A stretch of DNA of 64,000 bases. It comes from Symmetrospora coprosmae (lineage: Eukaryota; Basidiomycota; Cystobasidiomycetes; Symmetrosporaceae). A program made the position numbers and the translations under genes. Within the stretch, counting starts at the first letter, position 1. Each line of letters begins with the position of its first letter. Positions 32,353 through 44,900 of this stretch are shown here, one piece after another. The stretch is taken from the NCBI GenBank assembly GCA_008802785.1, contig VUYT01000030.1, positions 1 through 64,000 of the forward strand, in the 5' to 3' direction. The notes beneath the pieces were generated by a model. It saw only the letters and a program-made list of their open reading frames with translations. It was not told the origin of the DNA and made no database searches.

Positions 32353-33383
32353 TTACCAGTCCTTTGCGATCTTGAAGGACCACTGGAAGTCTGCATGGAC
32401 ACTACGGAGATAATATGTCGCTCAGCTAACGCTCTGTCGATGCCGGTGCTACCTCGTGACGTTCCAACTTACGTGCCATCGTCGTCCACACAGCGCGAGC
32501 GCACCGCGTAGGAACCTCTTGCAAGCATGCCTGGAGCAACAGGGGGTCAAGCGGACCCAGAGAATCAGCAGAGGCCTGTGAGAAGGGCCTGACGCCTTGC
32601 GGGCTGGGCTCCTTACCGCTGGGAGCCTCCTCGGCTGCGAAGCGCTTCACGACAGGTGCCTGGCTCGGCCCGTAAGATCCGACCATTTCCTCCATCTTGT
32701 CAACCTGGAGGCCTGCGCGCTTTGCGACCTGGATGTACTTGAGCCCGCTGATGATGCCGCCTGTTACCCTGAACTCCAGCTCCACAGCATATTCAGCACC
32801 CTGCGAGTGGATGATGATGTTGTGAGGTGTGTGGCGGTTTGGGGTTTGTGTGCGGTGGCGCAGTATCCTGAGGCGTCAGCAGCCAGGTCCGCCAAACCCG
32901 TAATGCGCACGTTGGTACTCTGAGACTCTGCTGCCCACCTCCTTGATGGTCACCTTGAGCTCAGCGAGCTTGGCCGGATTGGACAGGTCGAGAGTGACTG
33001 GCGTCTTGAGCTGGGGACTCGTCAGGCGAAGCGCAACAAGAGCGACCTGGCAAAGGTGTGGTGTGGCAGGAATGGCCCACGTCGGTGTCCATGGATGTAG
33101 GCAGATCAGCCTTGTTGCTCGTCCGTCTCGGCAACCCTGGTGTGGCATCTGCCCCTCAGGCACAGCCAAAGGCCCCACTCACGCCTGGTTTCCCGCCCGA
33201 GCCAGAGGCAGCTCCAGAGCCACCCAGCAGCGCCGCCTTGTACTTCTGGAGCGACTCGTCCTCTGCATCAAGAGCATTGAGCTCCTCGAGCGTCTTCTGC
33301 TGGCCTGGCCGATATCCCGGGGTAGAGGTCGCAGCCAGCTCGCTCTCGTCGAACGCAGTCGAGGCGTCTTTGCCGTGAGACAT
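32353..33383 (-). CDS. RDI1: Rho GDP-dissociation inhibitor (RhoGDI)
   Basis: Cytosolic chaperone that extracts prenylated Rho GTPases from membranes. Five exons: 33383-33183, 33046-32939, 32800-32617, 32530-32473 and 32401-32353, giving 199 aa, typical of the family. The N-terminal regulatory arm contains YRPGQQKTLEELNALDAEDE and SLQKYKAALLG. The immunoglobulin-like domain has VTIKEGAEYAVELEFRVTGG, IISGLKYIQVAKRAGLQVDK, MVGSYGPSQ, EEAPSGMLARGSY and the terminal DFQWSFKIAKDW. All introns are GT..AG and in phase. I see no unusual features. Confidence 0.93.
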
Positions 33384-33709
33384 GGTGGCCGAGCCGGTTG
33401 TGTATGGGTGACTGTGTAGCTGCTACTGTCGACTACGAGTAAGCTCCTGCTGCTGTTGCTGCAATTGCTGCTTCTGCTTACAAGCGCGAAGTGAAAGGGG
33501 CGTGTGTGGTCGCACGCACGCGCCTCGCGTCGTGTGCCTGAGGCAGGGCCAGAGCCAGTGAGTGCAATACGGCATCGAAATGCGTGTCTCTATACACTCT
33601 ACGACGGTAGTCGCCTATAAGCTACAAGGTATGGGCCTCGCTTGAGACTCTGCTGGACAGGGCGCTGTTCTCGAGGAGCCACAGCTACACCTCCTCACTC
33701 TCTGATTGA
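33384..33709. other. Intergenic, RhoGDI promoter
   Basis: The sequence just upstream of the ATG is CTG/CAG-rich (33445-33480). No gene seen. Confidence 0.5.
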
Positions 33710-36700
33710 CTACACGTAGACGTATTCGTCACTCAAGCCACTGGATAACCAGGAGCTGCGCTTTTCGTGGACCTCACTTGCTGGCTTGCAATTTGACGAT
33801 GATGACGAGGACGAGCCGGGACTCGAGCTGAAGGTTGCGCTGGCCGGCATCGAGGTGGATGACCCGGGACGATGGCAATTAGTGGGACTCGCCAGCGAGC
33901 TGCTGTCTGGCGGAGTCGCTGGTAGAGGGAATGAAGTGCTGGTTTTGCGCGAAATGATAGGACCCGGCGAACGCGGGTATGGGCTGTTCCACGCTGAGGA
34001 ATTGGACGGCGAGACGAGGAGGCTCTCCAACGATGTGTAGGAAGAGGGCGATGCGAGCGAAGATGGAGAAGCCGCAGCATCACCTAGTGGCAGTGATAGA
34101 GCAGTTTGACCTAGCGAGGGAGAGTCTGCGGGGAGGTAGATGGAGCCAGACGCAAGGTCGTCCAGATCTACATCGTCAAGCATGGCCGACTCGAAAGATT
34201 CGCCATCCATCTCGTCGTCCTGCTCGCGGTACGTGCCGGAGGACTGGCTATCGATTGTGGTGTCGGCCTCGCCTGCCGCATCAGACTGCTCTTCCGGAGT
34301 TGGAGCGTCGTCAGCTGACTGCTGCTGATTGTCCTCCTCAGTTGCGGTTGTCGGCCGTGAGCTGCTGCCACTGCCGTGGTGCGCGGATGCTGAAGATGAC
34401 GCCGGTGATTGTCCATCTTCCTCGTCATCGGACGAGTCGACAGAGTGTGCGTCGCGGCCTGTGTCAGGCTCGCCCACAGAGGTAACGCCCTCCCGTTCTT
34501 GGAGGCTGACCGAAGCGAGGATGTCTGAAACGACGACTTGTTCGTCGTGAGCGAGATTCTCCAGGGTAGACTGAATATGCAATGGGCGTTTGGTCGAATA
34601 CTTGCCCTCTGCCAAAGGGGAGTGCGGTAAGATCAAGGTCAGCCAAGATCTGGAAAGATCGATCACCAGCATGGCGACCCACCTGCTCCGCACAGACGAG
34701 CAAAGAGCCGAGCTGCTACAATGCGCACGTCGATGATCGCGTCTTGCGCTAGCGTGATCGCAAACTCCTCCACTTGCGTGTCCAGCCGGACACCAGCTGC
34801 CACAGTCTCGAGGATGGCCGTCGTGGCGCTAAGCAGCAGGGAAGATTCGTCAGCGAGACTGTAAGCCACATCCACAGTACCCCAGCAGACTTACATGGCG
34901 CGGAACTTGTGATGACCTTCTCGGGCTAGGCTCGACAGCTCAGCGATGCATTGCTGCTGGACTACGCCAATGCGACCACCCTCAGGCGATCGCAAGAGGT
35001 GAGGGACCTGTGAATGGGCGAGCTTTCAGCACATTCTCTGGTCCACAAGATTGTTTCTGATGCTGGGAGGCGCTTACCACTTGTGCGCCCCACACCCTGA
35101 CTGAGCTGATGGTATCTCGGAGAATCAAAGGCAGGAGCTCCACCGCTATCCGCAGCGCATCATCAAGCCCGTACGCCCGTTGCGCGAGTCCTGCCAGAGA
35201 CTCTGCGAGTACTTCCCGCAATCGCCAGTCTCGCATCGATGTACGATGCCAGGTGGATACCAGTACTTCCGCCAGCGGGACGAGACCAGCGTCCGGCAGG
35301 TGTGTGACAAAGTCCGAGAATCGTTCAAAAACCCGTAGAGTGACCTCCGGGTCCTCGTCCTTGCTGAGCAGCTCGAGCAGCGATACGAGATCCTCGAGAG
35401 CCTGCTCTGGTCCGATGAGCCGAGCGACGTCGTGGATTGAGGATGCGATAAGGTAGCGTGCCTGTGACACTGCACTCCTCGTGACAAGTCGAAGATGCAA
35501 ACTCCGCAACCTTGGCCAGCCACGTGCCCCTAGAGAGAGCAACACGCCGGGCAGGTTGTAGGCAGAGATGATGGCGCGCTCGTTGTCCTTCGCAGGATCC
35601 CACGAGTCGCTCGGGCCCGTCTCGACATTCGCTTGTGTAGGTGGCGATAACGCAGCCGCGAAGGCCGGGACCAGCGGTGCGAATCTTGTCGTTGCCGGCT
35701 GAGAAGATGGGGCCGCAACAACCTTGGAGGTAACGCCGAGGAAGGCATCAACCAAGGGCTCGGGGACATGGCCAGCGAATGCATGAATCAAGGGACCCAT
35801 GACTTCGAGAATGGCCTGCTGGACGGCTTCCGAGTCGTCGCCAACGAGGCTGCCAGTCGCACGGACGGCGAAAGCAGAACGCTGTTCGAGGTCCGCTATG
35901 CTCTTGACGATCTCCGGCAGCGAAGCAGCCACAGCCCGACGAACGAGGTAGGCGCTGTCCTCCACGAACAGCTCGATGATAGGTAGCTGTGGGACGTGCA
36001 GCGAGCTGAGTATCAAGACGCAAGCTCGGGAGGGAGGAGAGATGCTCTTACCACCTGCTCGATCACCACGTCCGCTGGAAGATACGTGGACATCGCGCTG
36101 AGCGCTTCAACGCACTGCCTTCTGAGATTTGATGCCTCGTTCTTAGCCAGTTCAGCGACCACTGGAAGGAGGTCTGACTGCAATATGGCAGCCGGGACGC
36201 AACCCGCGTCCGCCATGACGGTAATGAGGCAGAGACAAACAAAGCGCCCTTGGTGAGCATCGAGTTCGCTATCGAGTTCGCTATCGAGTTCGACGGGTTG
36301 AGTTGGCGGCGGAGGTGATGCCGAGCGAGAAGATGCATCAAAGAAGGATGTGAACCGCTTGCTCTCCTGCTGCACAGACGAGAGAGGTGGTAGCGTCAGC
36401 AAAACCTTAGTTATATCATGTCAGTGAGCGAGGCTGTAGATGCGAGACCGGTAGCACCACGATATAGGCGGAGCTGGTTGGTCGCTCACCTCATGTGCAG
36501 TCTCTGCAGAGGGACAAGACTCGGTGTGCCCGTTGCTGTGCTCTTCGTGCGCATGCCGGATCTCGTGCACTAGATCAGGCTGCACTTCGCTATCTAGCCT
36601 TGCTAGCGCGACCACCACGTTCCGCACAAGATCGCTTGCGATGAGATCCTTTGCTTCCTGTGGTAGCTTGTAGGCAGGATGCTCGTGGCGGCGACTGCCG

Positions 36701-39700
36701 CTTTCAGACGCAGGTCGACTCGGCTCTTGCGTTGGCTCTTCAGATCGTTGTTGTCTCTCAGGCTCATTCTCCTCGCCACCCGAAGCGGAGGAACTGGGTG
36801 TCTGCTCGTCTAGCCGGAGAAGTAGCTGAACGATTGCATCCTGTGTCGTCGAAGAGATGATATTGCCCTCAGACAGCAGGAGAACACCGAGTACCTCGTG
36901 GAAAGCGCTGACGGGAATTGCCGGGCCTGAATAAGGGTGGTAGAGGAGCGGATGACACAAGCTTAGCATACGACCAGAACTACGAGAGTCAGAGCTGAAG
37001 CTCACGACCGACAAGCTCCGCGGTCGGGTGCCCCTTCATCGTCTCACTGCCCTCACCGGAGTCGAAAGCACCACTCGCCGCGGTCTGCTGGTCGCTAGAC
37101 GAGTCGACCAGAGTGCTGCCGGTCCCAGGGGTTAGGTGATCGCTGCTTCTTCCGTCTTGCACTTCCGCAAGGGCCGCTCTTGCTCGCAACATACTGTCGT
37201 TGCGGTCGTCGTCGCCGAGTTGCTCCTCATCGGACGCAGGAGGTGTCTCGACGACTCCCAAGCCGTGCGCAGTCACGACGACTGATGTCGGGATGCCCAT
37301 TTCAGTAGCTAGCTTTAGCTTCTGCTCAAGCGAAGCTTCTTCCTCCTGGTCGTGCGCTAGCCTGACGATCTGATGCTGTGTCGACAGCTCAATCAAGGGG
37401 CATCGCTGATACAAGCGATATGCATTGCATCAGTACGCATTGCTGATTCGGCATCAAGGGAGTTGTCCTGTTACTCACCGACAGATAGTACCATATGCAG
37501 CTGCTCAGATTCTGCGCGAGTGCGTCGCGTACTGTGTGCTCGTCCTGCGCGAGCCCGACGAACAGCGGCAATATGTACTCGACGGCCTCGCAGATCTCGA
37601 CGTCCTCAAGCCAGGTAGGCAGCATGCGCGAGACGGTCTCGCGGTGATCGACATGTTCCGATTTCGCAAAGAGAAAGATGCGCTCGAGCGCCGTGAGGTG
37701 CTCGTCCTCCTCTTCATCGCCAGCTGCACCATTCGAGCTGACGGGACCCTCGCTGCGTGCGATTCCGGAGTGATCGCTCGTTTCCTCGTACTGATGGGCG
37801 TAAAGGCGCGAGCTGGGTTCCAGCTGCGCGTAGCCATCGTCCTCAGCCTGGAACTCGGGACCGCGCATCTCGTCATCGTCATCCATGTCGAAGCCTGATC
37901 GAGGTGGCAAGCTTCGATTGAAGTCCAGTGGAGCGCCCCAATCTGGCGATGTGCCTGTGCTATCTGGCGACTCGCCTAGCGCATCTCTGGGACCCAGCGC
38001 AGACGGTGGAAGCGACATGGGCAACGGTATGCTTCCCATGATGGGACTCGGCGGCGTTTCGTCGATCCCCGCGAGGCGCATTGGCGACCCGGGCGCCTGG
38101 CTGTCCAACTCGTGGAAGAAGTGCTGACTCTTGTGGCTCGAAAAGCCAAGATCCCCGTCGCCCTCGTCCTCATCGTCAGGTTCCATGCGAGAGTCTTGTT
38201 GGCCGGGAGCATGCCTGTCGATGGGGTACAGATTAGGAGAGGCCTGGCGAAAGTCACCATCGATGGGCGACAAATCCACGTCGTCCGATAGGTCCCACCC
38301 AGACGGAGGGGGCATCGAGAGATCCTGATGCGGGACGGGCGGGAACATGCTCGACGGGCCAGGTGCTGACAGTGTGGGCGTACGAGCCGGTTGTTCGAGA
38401 GGGAAGGCGAATGCTTCCTCATCGATGCCCGACGAGTACTGCGTGGTATCTGGCGAGTATCGAGGTGATGAGCCACGCGAGTCACTACCGGAGCTCGCGC
38501 CGACGCTCGGCCCAGAGTGCCGGCGAATGGGTGCCGGCGGCCGGGAACTCAAGCTCGACTCGCCCGTTTGTAGATGCGCACCGAACCTGAATGAAGTGAG
38601 CGAGTCAAGGGCTAGACCGACTGGCGCCTCTGCAACGGGCTGAGCGTGGCTACCGCTGTCCGTCCCTGGCGTCGGCGAGGAAAGGGTAGGTCCCAGCTTT
38701 GGCGATGCCGTTGGCGACTCTCGCGGTGAGCGCTCCCCATGCAGCCGGGGCGAGATGCTTCCCTGGAAAGCGTGAAGGGCGTCGGAATGCGATCCCAGGC
38801 TGGGTGACCGACGGTGAAAGGAGGCAGAAGCGGCGAGGGCGGATGGGCTGGCGCTTCCACTCGAACCTCGCGAAGTGGCGCTACTGTTGCCTGAAGCGCC
38901 GAGCCCATGCCCGACGACCAAGGGCATGTACTGGTTTGGAGATGTCCGTGAGGGTGACAGAGATCGCTGCCTCGTGAGCTGATTCGACTCAGATAGCAGC
39001 AGGGGGAGTGGCGAGCGCGCCCGGGCGGCGCTGAGGGTGTCTCGCCCCGGCATGGTAAAGGATGGCGCTGATAAGGAGAGCGCCGTAGCGGAATTTCGTC
39101 CAGCCGTAGACGGCGAAGCAGAGGCAGATCGCTGGAGCCCTGTACTGGCAGGCGACGCCGGACCGGCTGCTCGAAGCGGCGAGGCGGCATTCTCGTCTGG
39201 ACTCGCTGCATCCATCGGGAGCTGCTGTTGATGTTGCTGTTGGTTGCCGTATGCGTTGGACGACGCACTCGATATGGGAGAGTTTGGCCGGTGAATATAG
39301 AGATCATCGGGCCGCTTGCTCCTCTTTGGCGGAGCTGAAGGGAAGAAAAAGCTCGAGGAGGATGTGGGCGTGAGTACCGGAGCGGCCGCTGATGTCGTCG
39401 AGGGCGAAGTCGAGGGGGGCCGGACTGACAGCTGTGGGCGCTGTGGCGAGCTGCCCGATGGGGGCAGATGCGACTGCAGTGTGCGTGGGGGCGGCGAAGC
39501 AGACAGTCCTGCATCGACCGCCGTAACAGTCCGGCGAGGCGATGTAGATAGCCAGCTTGTCGCGCCAATTGGGCTTGCAGCCATGGTAACGGACCCTCGC
39601 CGCCGACTGGGGCCCAATCCGACAGTGGGCGACGTAGAAAGCCCTCCTGCGCCCGCAGGCAGCTTCCCTAGCTGGACTTCCGACATCGGTAAGGCGTCAC

Positions 39701-41150
39701 GGTGCGCAGGCAGCATGCGCGGCGAGCGCCCTGGCTCCAGCACAGGCGAGCCAGATGACGACCCTGCGGTCGCCGCTGATGCTGCTGCAATGCCGCTGTT
39801 GTACGACGAGATGGACGGGTTCTCGCTCGCATCGACTTCTGGCGGCAGGTCTATCCAGGGCTCATCGACGTCTGCTGGTGCCGCAGCGGGGGCGGTAGCG
39901 GCCAGCCCAGACATGGTCGGGAACGCTGATGCGTTCGGTGGTGTGCTGCCGTTGCTGCTGCCTGCACCCGTTGATACGGCATTCCCATGCTCGTCGAGTG
40001 TAGTCTGCAGGGTCACGGGCGAGTTGGCCTGGATGTCCTCGATGAGCGAGCTGCGTCGCTCGTGCGAGTGCCGGCGTGGCATGCTCGTGCGCGTATCTGC
40101 GGAGCCTGTGCTTGCGCTGCTCTGTGAGCCCGTTGGATGCCCTGTGCTGCTTGAGGCTAGCGCTGTGGGACCTGATGACGGCGATCCGCTCCGGTAGAAG
40201 CTGCTGCTGCCGCCACCCATTCCGCTCGCTGAGCGGTCAGAGGGCGACGTAGACATGCTATACTGCGGAAGGGTGTATTGCTGCTGATAGATGTACTCGC
40301 TCCGCACTGATGATGATCCTGGCGAGACGGACGACGACACGGATGACGAGCGTTCGGGGCGCGATCTAGGCGAGCTTGATAGCGTCCCGGGAGCCGGCAG
40401 TCTGCTGATGCTTCCTGCGCCTGCGGCACTGGTGTACGGAGCACTCCAGTCGAAGTGACTGCTGCCGCTGCCGCTGTTGCTGTGGAGGCGTGTGGAGGGA
40501 GATACGCCCAGATCACCGCTTCCTCTGCGGTTCCGGAGGATAGCAGCGCTGTTCGCAGTCGCAGTCGCAGTCAGGGCAGACGGCGACGTTGGCGGTCTGG
40601 AAGACGATGGCGACGACGAGGACGAGCCTATACTGTTGTTGTACGAGAGCGACCTCGCATGCAGCCCTGGCCGTTTCGCCAGTGCAGGAAATGCGGCCAA
40701 GGAAAAGGCGGCAAGAGCGGAGGAGGTGGAGGTGGAGGCCGCCGGCGAGCTCGAGGAGGAAGAGGAGCCAGATGCCGGGACGGAGGACGAGAGCAAGCTG
40801 CGGCTGTTGAGACGGGCACAGATGAGCAAGCTCGTGTCGATATTGTGCGAGCGTCGGCGAGTGTGATGCTGGTGCTGTCCTCCTGCTGCTGCTCCTGCTG
40901 CTGCTCCTGCACTGCTCCTCGAGCTCGAGGCTGATGACAATGGCAGCGATGAGATGTGCTCCCCCTCCTCCGGCTGGTCGGCATCACTCTCGTCGATATC
41001 CTCTGCCATTGTAGCTAGGCCTCTCCGCTGTTCAGTGGTGGTGTCCTTCCTGGCTCTTCCGGTGCCTGCTCCACTCGCATGGAGCTGCTGCTCTGGCTCG
41101 TCCTCATCCTCCAGGTCGAGATCATCGAACCTATCCAGCTCGTCCTCCAT
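33710..41150 (-). CDS. HEAT-repeat protein phosphatase 4 regulatory subunit 1-like protein (2297 aa)
   Basis: PPP4R1-type subunits scaffold the PP4 catalytic subunit. Eight exons: 41150-37479, 37405-37006, 36926-36490, 36369-36052, 35986-35078, 35007-34895, 34828-34683 and 34608-33710. The first about 1130 residues are low-complexity Ser/Pro/Gly. The HEAT array begins at ALERIFLFAKSEHVDHRETV and AVEYILPLFVGLAQDEHTVR. It continues through LPIIELFVEDSAYLVRRAVA, LIGPEQALEDLVSLLELLSK and DDALRIAVELLPLILRDTIS to FAITLAQDAIIDVRIVAARL. The C-terminus is acidic then Ser-rich, ending LSDEYVYV. Splicing in exon 4 could start a few codons earlier (ctaag acceptor). The N-terminal ATG is the first in frame after an acidic/Arg-rich lead. 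The family call rests on HEAT spacing and the first-repeat similarity; another HEAT scaffold is possible. Confidence 0.78.
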
Positions 41151-41394
41151 CCTTATCCTTCTCCTGCTGTCCTTCACTCGCGCGTGCTGCTCGTCCAAGC
41201 GCCGGGCGAGCAGATCTGGAGCGGTGAAGTGAGTGCGCGAGCGTGAAAGAGCTGCTCTCTAATGGAATGCCGAGCGGAGTTCGCAAAGGAGCTCGAACGG
41301 GACGGAGATCGCTGGTCAACGTATTGAACGGCCTTCACACGAGTCGGACAACAACGACATGCTATAGACATTCATCAGCCAGCCAAGGGAGGTG

Positions 41395-42229
41395 TCACTG
41401 CTTGAACCCGAGCTTCTTGAGGCTGCGTGGGTAGAGAGGTGTCAGATCCCGCCCAGAAAGCCATCTGAGCTCAACAGCGCCGGCCACAGCCTCGCATCGC
41501 ATCGCATCGCATCGCATCGCACGCACCTCATCCGGCTCCAGAGACCGACAGCAACGAGCGCCAGACCGCCCGTCATGGCTGCGCGCTGGACGCGACTCGA
41601 GTGGCCCACGACCCAGTCCGCGCCGCTCGTCGCAAGTGCCGCAGTGAGCAGCGCGAGGGGCAGGATGGCGTATCCTGACATGCGATGGTACTTCCACAGC
41701 GACTTTGCGCGCCCTTCGCCGCCCAGCAGCGCCTGACCGCTCGAGTGCGCCATCAGCGCGCCGAGAATCGCTTGCAGGATCAGCAGGATTGACGTAACAA
41801 GGCCGAACTTGCCGTGCCAGGAGGTGAAGTGTGGAGCTGTGTCGTATTGATTCTGTCAGCGTCAGTACGTGCCGTGAAGAGCTGCAGCGCCCGATGCGAT
41901 CGCCTGGACCGCAGACTACGCACCACTATGGACAACCTTGTTGGCGATCATGATGCTGACCCCGGCCGCCGCTGTAACGATAGCGGGATTGACGCGCGTC
42001 AGCATGGATCCGGAGGGTAGCATATGTCTGCGTGCGCTTCCGCTCACCAGCAAGCAGTCCGACGATCTGGAAGATCTGGTGCAGCGCCAGCCCTTTCTTC
42101 TTGTCGTTGCGGGTGCTTGTGGGCTGCAGGGTGAGAACACCTTGGGCAAAGAGGAGGATGGCCAATGACTGTGCAGGAGGGTGATACGAGAAGAGGCTTT
42201 TGATGGGAAGGATGGTGTGGGTGAGAGTG

Positions 42230-42270
<41 letters not shown>

Positions 42271-42646
42271 TTGCAAGGATCAGCTCAATCTCGGGTGCGA
42301 GGACACACGGCGGACCACGCAAGTGCTCCCGCTTACCCTGCCGGGTTCGGAATGATGATGGCGAGGACTGTCCCGAGCAGGAGAAGGCAGCCGATCTGCA
42401 TGAAGCATGCGCGATACGGGTGGTCAGACGGGTGCACTGTGACAGGGCGCGAGAAAGCCATCCAGAGGCCATTTGAACTGCACGGACCTGGGTCAGGAGA
42501 GCGCGCACATCGCCAAAGAGGTTGCGGCCGAGCAGCTGGGCGCTCGAAGTGGGTACGGCGTTGTCGGATGCTGATCCAGTGGCGTGACCCAATAGCGGTG
42601 TGCGTGAATCGCCCGGGGGAGCCGCCGTCGTAGTTGTTGGCGACAT
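41395..42646 (-). CDS. Cytochrome b561-type membrane protein (247 aa)
   Basis: Transmembrane haem protein of the b561 superfamily, probably ferric or ascorbate-linked reductase-like. Exons: 42646-42589, 42487-42337, 42196-42048, 41971-41924, 41836-41527 and 41422-41395. The hydrophobic helices include CFMQIGCLLLLGTVLAIIIP, SLAILLFAQGVLTL, FGLVTSILLILQAILGALMA and YAILPLALLTAALA. Candidate haem-ligand histidines lie in SYHPPAQS, LALHQIFQIVG, APHFTSWHGKFG and LWKYHRMSG. The first intron is uncertain. I needed a phase-1 donor at TTG G/gtcac to reach the SSNGLWMAFSRPVTVHPSDH frame, which removes a coding-looking stretch (QLLGRNLFGDVRALLTQ). Without that intron there would be a one-base frame disagreement. 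The gene shares a short divergent promoter with the DUF1640 gene. Confidence 0.8.
41492..41522. repeat. Short tandem repeat (gcatc)n in the last b561 intron
   Basis: About five head-to-tail copies of a 5-bp unit, just after the donor of the last intron of the b561 gene. Confidence 0.85.
42231..42270. repeat. Tandem 7-bp repeat (cggagag)n in a b561 intron
   Basis: Five to six uninterrupted copies of a 7-bp unit, polypyrimidine on the transcribed strand, inside the second intron. Confidence 0.85.
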
Positions 42647-42824
42647 GGCTTCAGAGTGTGCCTTCTGCTCAGGTGCAGAGTGGGGCCAGTCCTGGAGAAT
42701 CTTCGCCGTGTTCTGAGTGTTGTGCAGGGTGGAACGGAGCTTGCCGCCGTCGTTGCGCGGGCCCGACTGTCTCGGCTCTCCCGTCCACTCAATCCATTCA
42801 TCAACATCGCCAAAGTCGCCCCAG
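42647..42824. promoter_or_regulatory. Compact divergent promoter
   Basis: Only 178 bases separate the two ATGs of the b561 gene (minus) and the DUF1640 gene (plus), so both 5' UTRs and promoters must fit here. No TATA box is obvious, as is common for bidirectional promoters. The shared control of two membrane proteins is inferred. Confidence 0.55.
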
Positions 42825-44671
42825 ATGATGCTCTCAACCGCTCGAATCGTAGCCAGGCAGCGTCGGAGGGTGCTCCTGCTGCCGTCGTCGCCTGCTGTCG
42901 CGGGCAACGCTCGGAGGACGTTCCTCGAGCAGCCGTCGCCCCCGCCAGCGCCGCCGCCATTGCCGACAACAGCGTCCAGCATTGACAAGGGCAAGGGCAA
43001 GGGCCGCTCAACAGACAGAGGGAATGATGGAGAGGCACCAGGTGGTGCAGTTCACTCGGGCGTGGCGGCCGCTCCTGCCACTGCTGCCCAGGCGGCCGCA
43101 GCAGACGCGTCGAGCTCGCCGCCGAGCCCGGCAAACACGTCGACGCCCACGTCCAGGCCTGCGTCCATCAACCCGGCACACCGCAAGCTCATCGAGAGGG
43201 AGCGGACGCGCGCGGCGGCCAACGCTGGATATGCTGCTGCCAGTGCTTCGACACCTGCGGCCTCACCCCAGCTACTCGTTACCAACGCGCCGAGCGTGCA
43301 CCTGGACTCTGGGAGCGAGGCACCGCGTCCGCCGGGCGACACATCTGCGGGCGCTGCTGGCGCGCCTACCACCGCGACAGGTGCTGGGGCCGTCGATCAA
43401 CAGCCGCTGCTCGAGGGCGAGTGGTTCAGATCAGGGCAGAGCGAGCCAAATGCCAGCCAGCGAGGAGAATCCTCGGGCAGCGGACGGATTGATGATGGCA
43501 ACGGTGCCAGCCGGACGACTTCCTCCGATGTCAGCCAAGGCAAGGATGGACCCAAGTCGTTCGCAGAGTTTGCGAGCCGGACAGCTCCAATCTCCAATAG
43601 TCTCCTCGTTACGATGCCCGGGGCAGCCAGTACATCGGCCAAGACAGCGGCCGGTGGCTCCGAGGAGGCGGCAACGCCCAGCAATTCGAGCAGCTCTCAG
43701 CAGCCATCTGGCACTGCATCGTCCTCTAGCAGCTCGACCGCTTCTTCGTCATCATCTTCTTCGACGAGCCCGGATCCAAACACGACCGATGTCGGCTTCC
43801 TGCCCTTCCTACCTCTACAAAGCGTGCCCATCCCATCCATCCGACACCCGTTCAACACGAATCGCTTCGTGGCCGCCCTCGAGCGCACAGGCGAGTTCAA
43901 CCGGCCAACCGCAGAGGAGATCATGCGGAGCACGAAGGCGCTCCTGACCATGGTGGAGGACAAGGCGGGGCAGAGCCTGGTCGCCAAGACGGATCTGGAG
44001 AACGAGGCGTACCTGTTCAGCGCAGCGCTGTCTGAGCTGCGCACAGAGGTCCAAATGACCGCCCGCACGGACGGGATCGCCCTCCGCAGCCTCGGCAGCC
44101 AGGTCCAGCGGGAGGTCGACAGTCTGGCGCAGAAGATGCGCGAGGACATGAATGCGCTCAAGAACGACAACCAGCTCGACCTCAATAACCGCAAAGAGGA
44201 GGCTAGCACAGACATCAACGCGCTCGAGCAGCGGATCCTCGACCTCAACAGCAAGTTCACGCTCTTGATCGGAGATACGCGCGCGGCGCTCGAGACCAAC
44301 AAGTGGATCCAGACTCGGCGGTCTATCGGTACGCCGCATCTCTCGTTGTATCGTCACATTCAAGCCATGCTGATTACCTCTGAACTCCCTCAACAGTCGC
44401 CATCGTTGGACTGGCTATCATGGTCATGGCCTACGCGTCTACGCGTCCAGCACCACCAGCGCCAGCGCCTCCTCCACCGCCATCGGCCGCCGACCTTGGG
44501 CTAAAGCCTCTCGGCGATGAGCCAGAGTCGAGCTCTGAGACGGGCTTCTTCAGTGGCTGGCTAGGCGGAAGTGGGAGCGCGACGCCTATAAGCGGGAATC
44601 TAAAGAAGGGAGACGCGGCTGCGAAGGAGCAGTTGATGAAGGACGGGTCTGGGCAATCTACAAAGGCCTGA
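42825..44671 (+). CDS. Mitochondrial DUF1640 (MCUR1/CCDC90, Fmp32-type) coiled-coil protein
   Basis: Inner mitochondrial membrane protein; relatives have been linked to the calcium uniporter and cytochrome oxidase assembly. Two exons, 42825-44328 and 44397-44671 (phase 1, gtacgc..caacag), give 592 aa. MMLSTARIVARQRRRVLLLP is a good mitochondrial presequence. A long Ala/Ser/Thr-rich disordered part follows. The DUF1640 core begins HPFNTNRFVAALERTGEFNR and AEEIMRSTKALLTMVEDKAG, then a long coiled coil (LRSLGSQVQREVDSLAQKMR, STDINALEQRILDLNSKFTL). The single membrane span is VAIVGLAIMVMAYA after NKWIQTRRSI. The roughly 300-residue disordered insert is longer than in the yeast protein. Confidence 0.88.
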
Positions 44672-44900
44672 TGTTGGGGAGACTGGAATGGAAGGTACTC
44701 AGGACGTGCAACCTCTGTAGGGGTAAGGGAGGGGGGATCGTACCAGAGCTTTCCCTAGTTGCTCAAAGTGACATTGGCTCGGAAGCATCTTCTAATTCTC
44801 TCAGAGTCTCACTCAGATATCTCGCTAGAGGCTACATGGGACGTCTTGATCTTCGTACTAACTCAAGAGGGCTGCCTGCGGCTCTATCGCAGCCTGACAT

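Noticed and set aside
39316-40197. Long plus-strand open frame (293 codons) opposite the PPP4R1-like gene
   Set aside because: It is the mirror of the Ser-rich GC-biased exon 1 on the other strand. The composition is repetitive Gly/Val/Asp without motifs.
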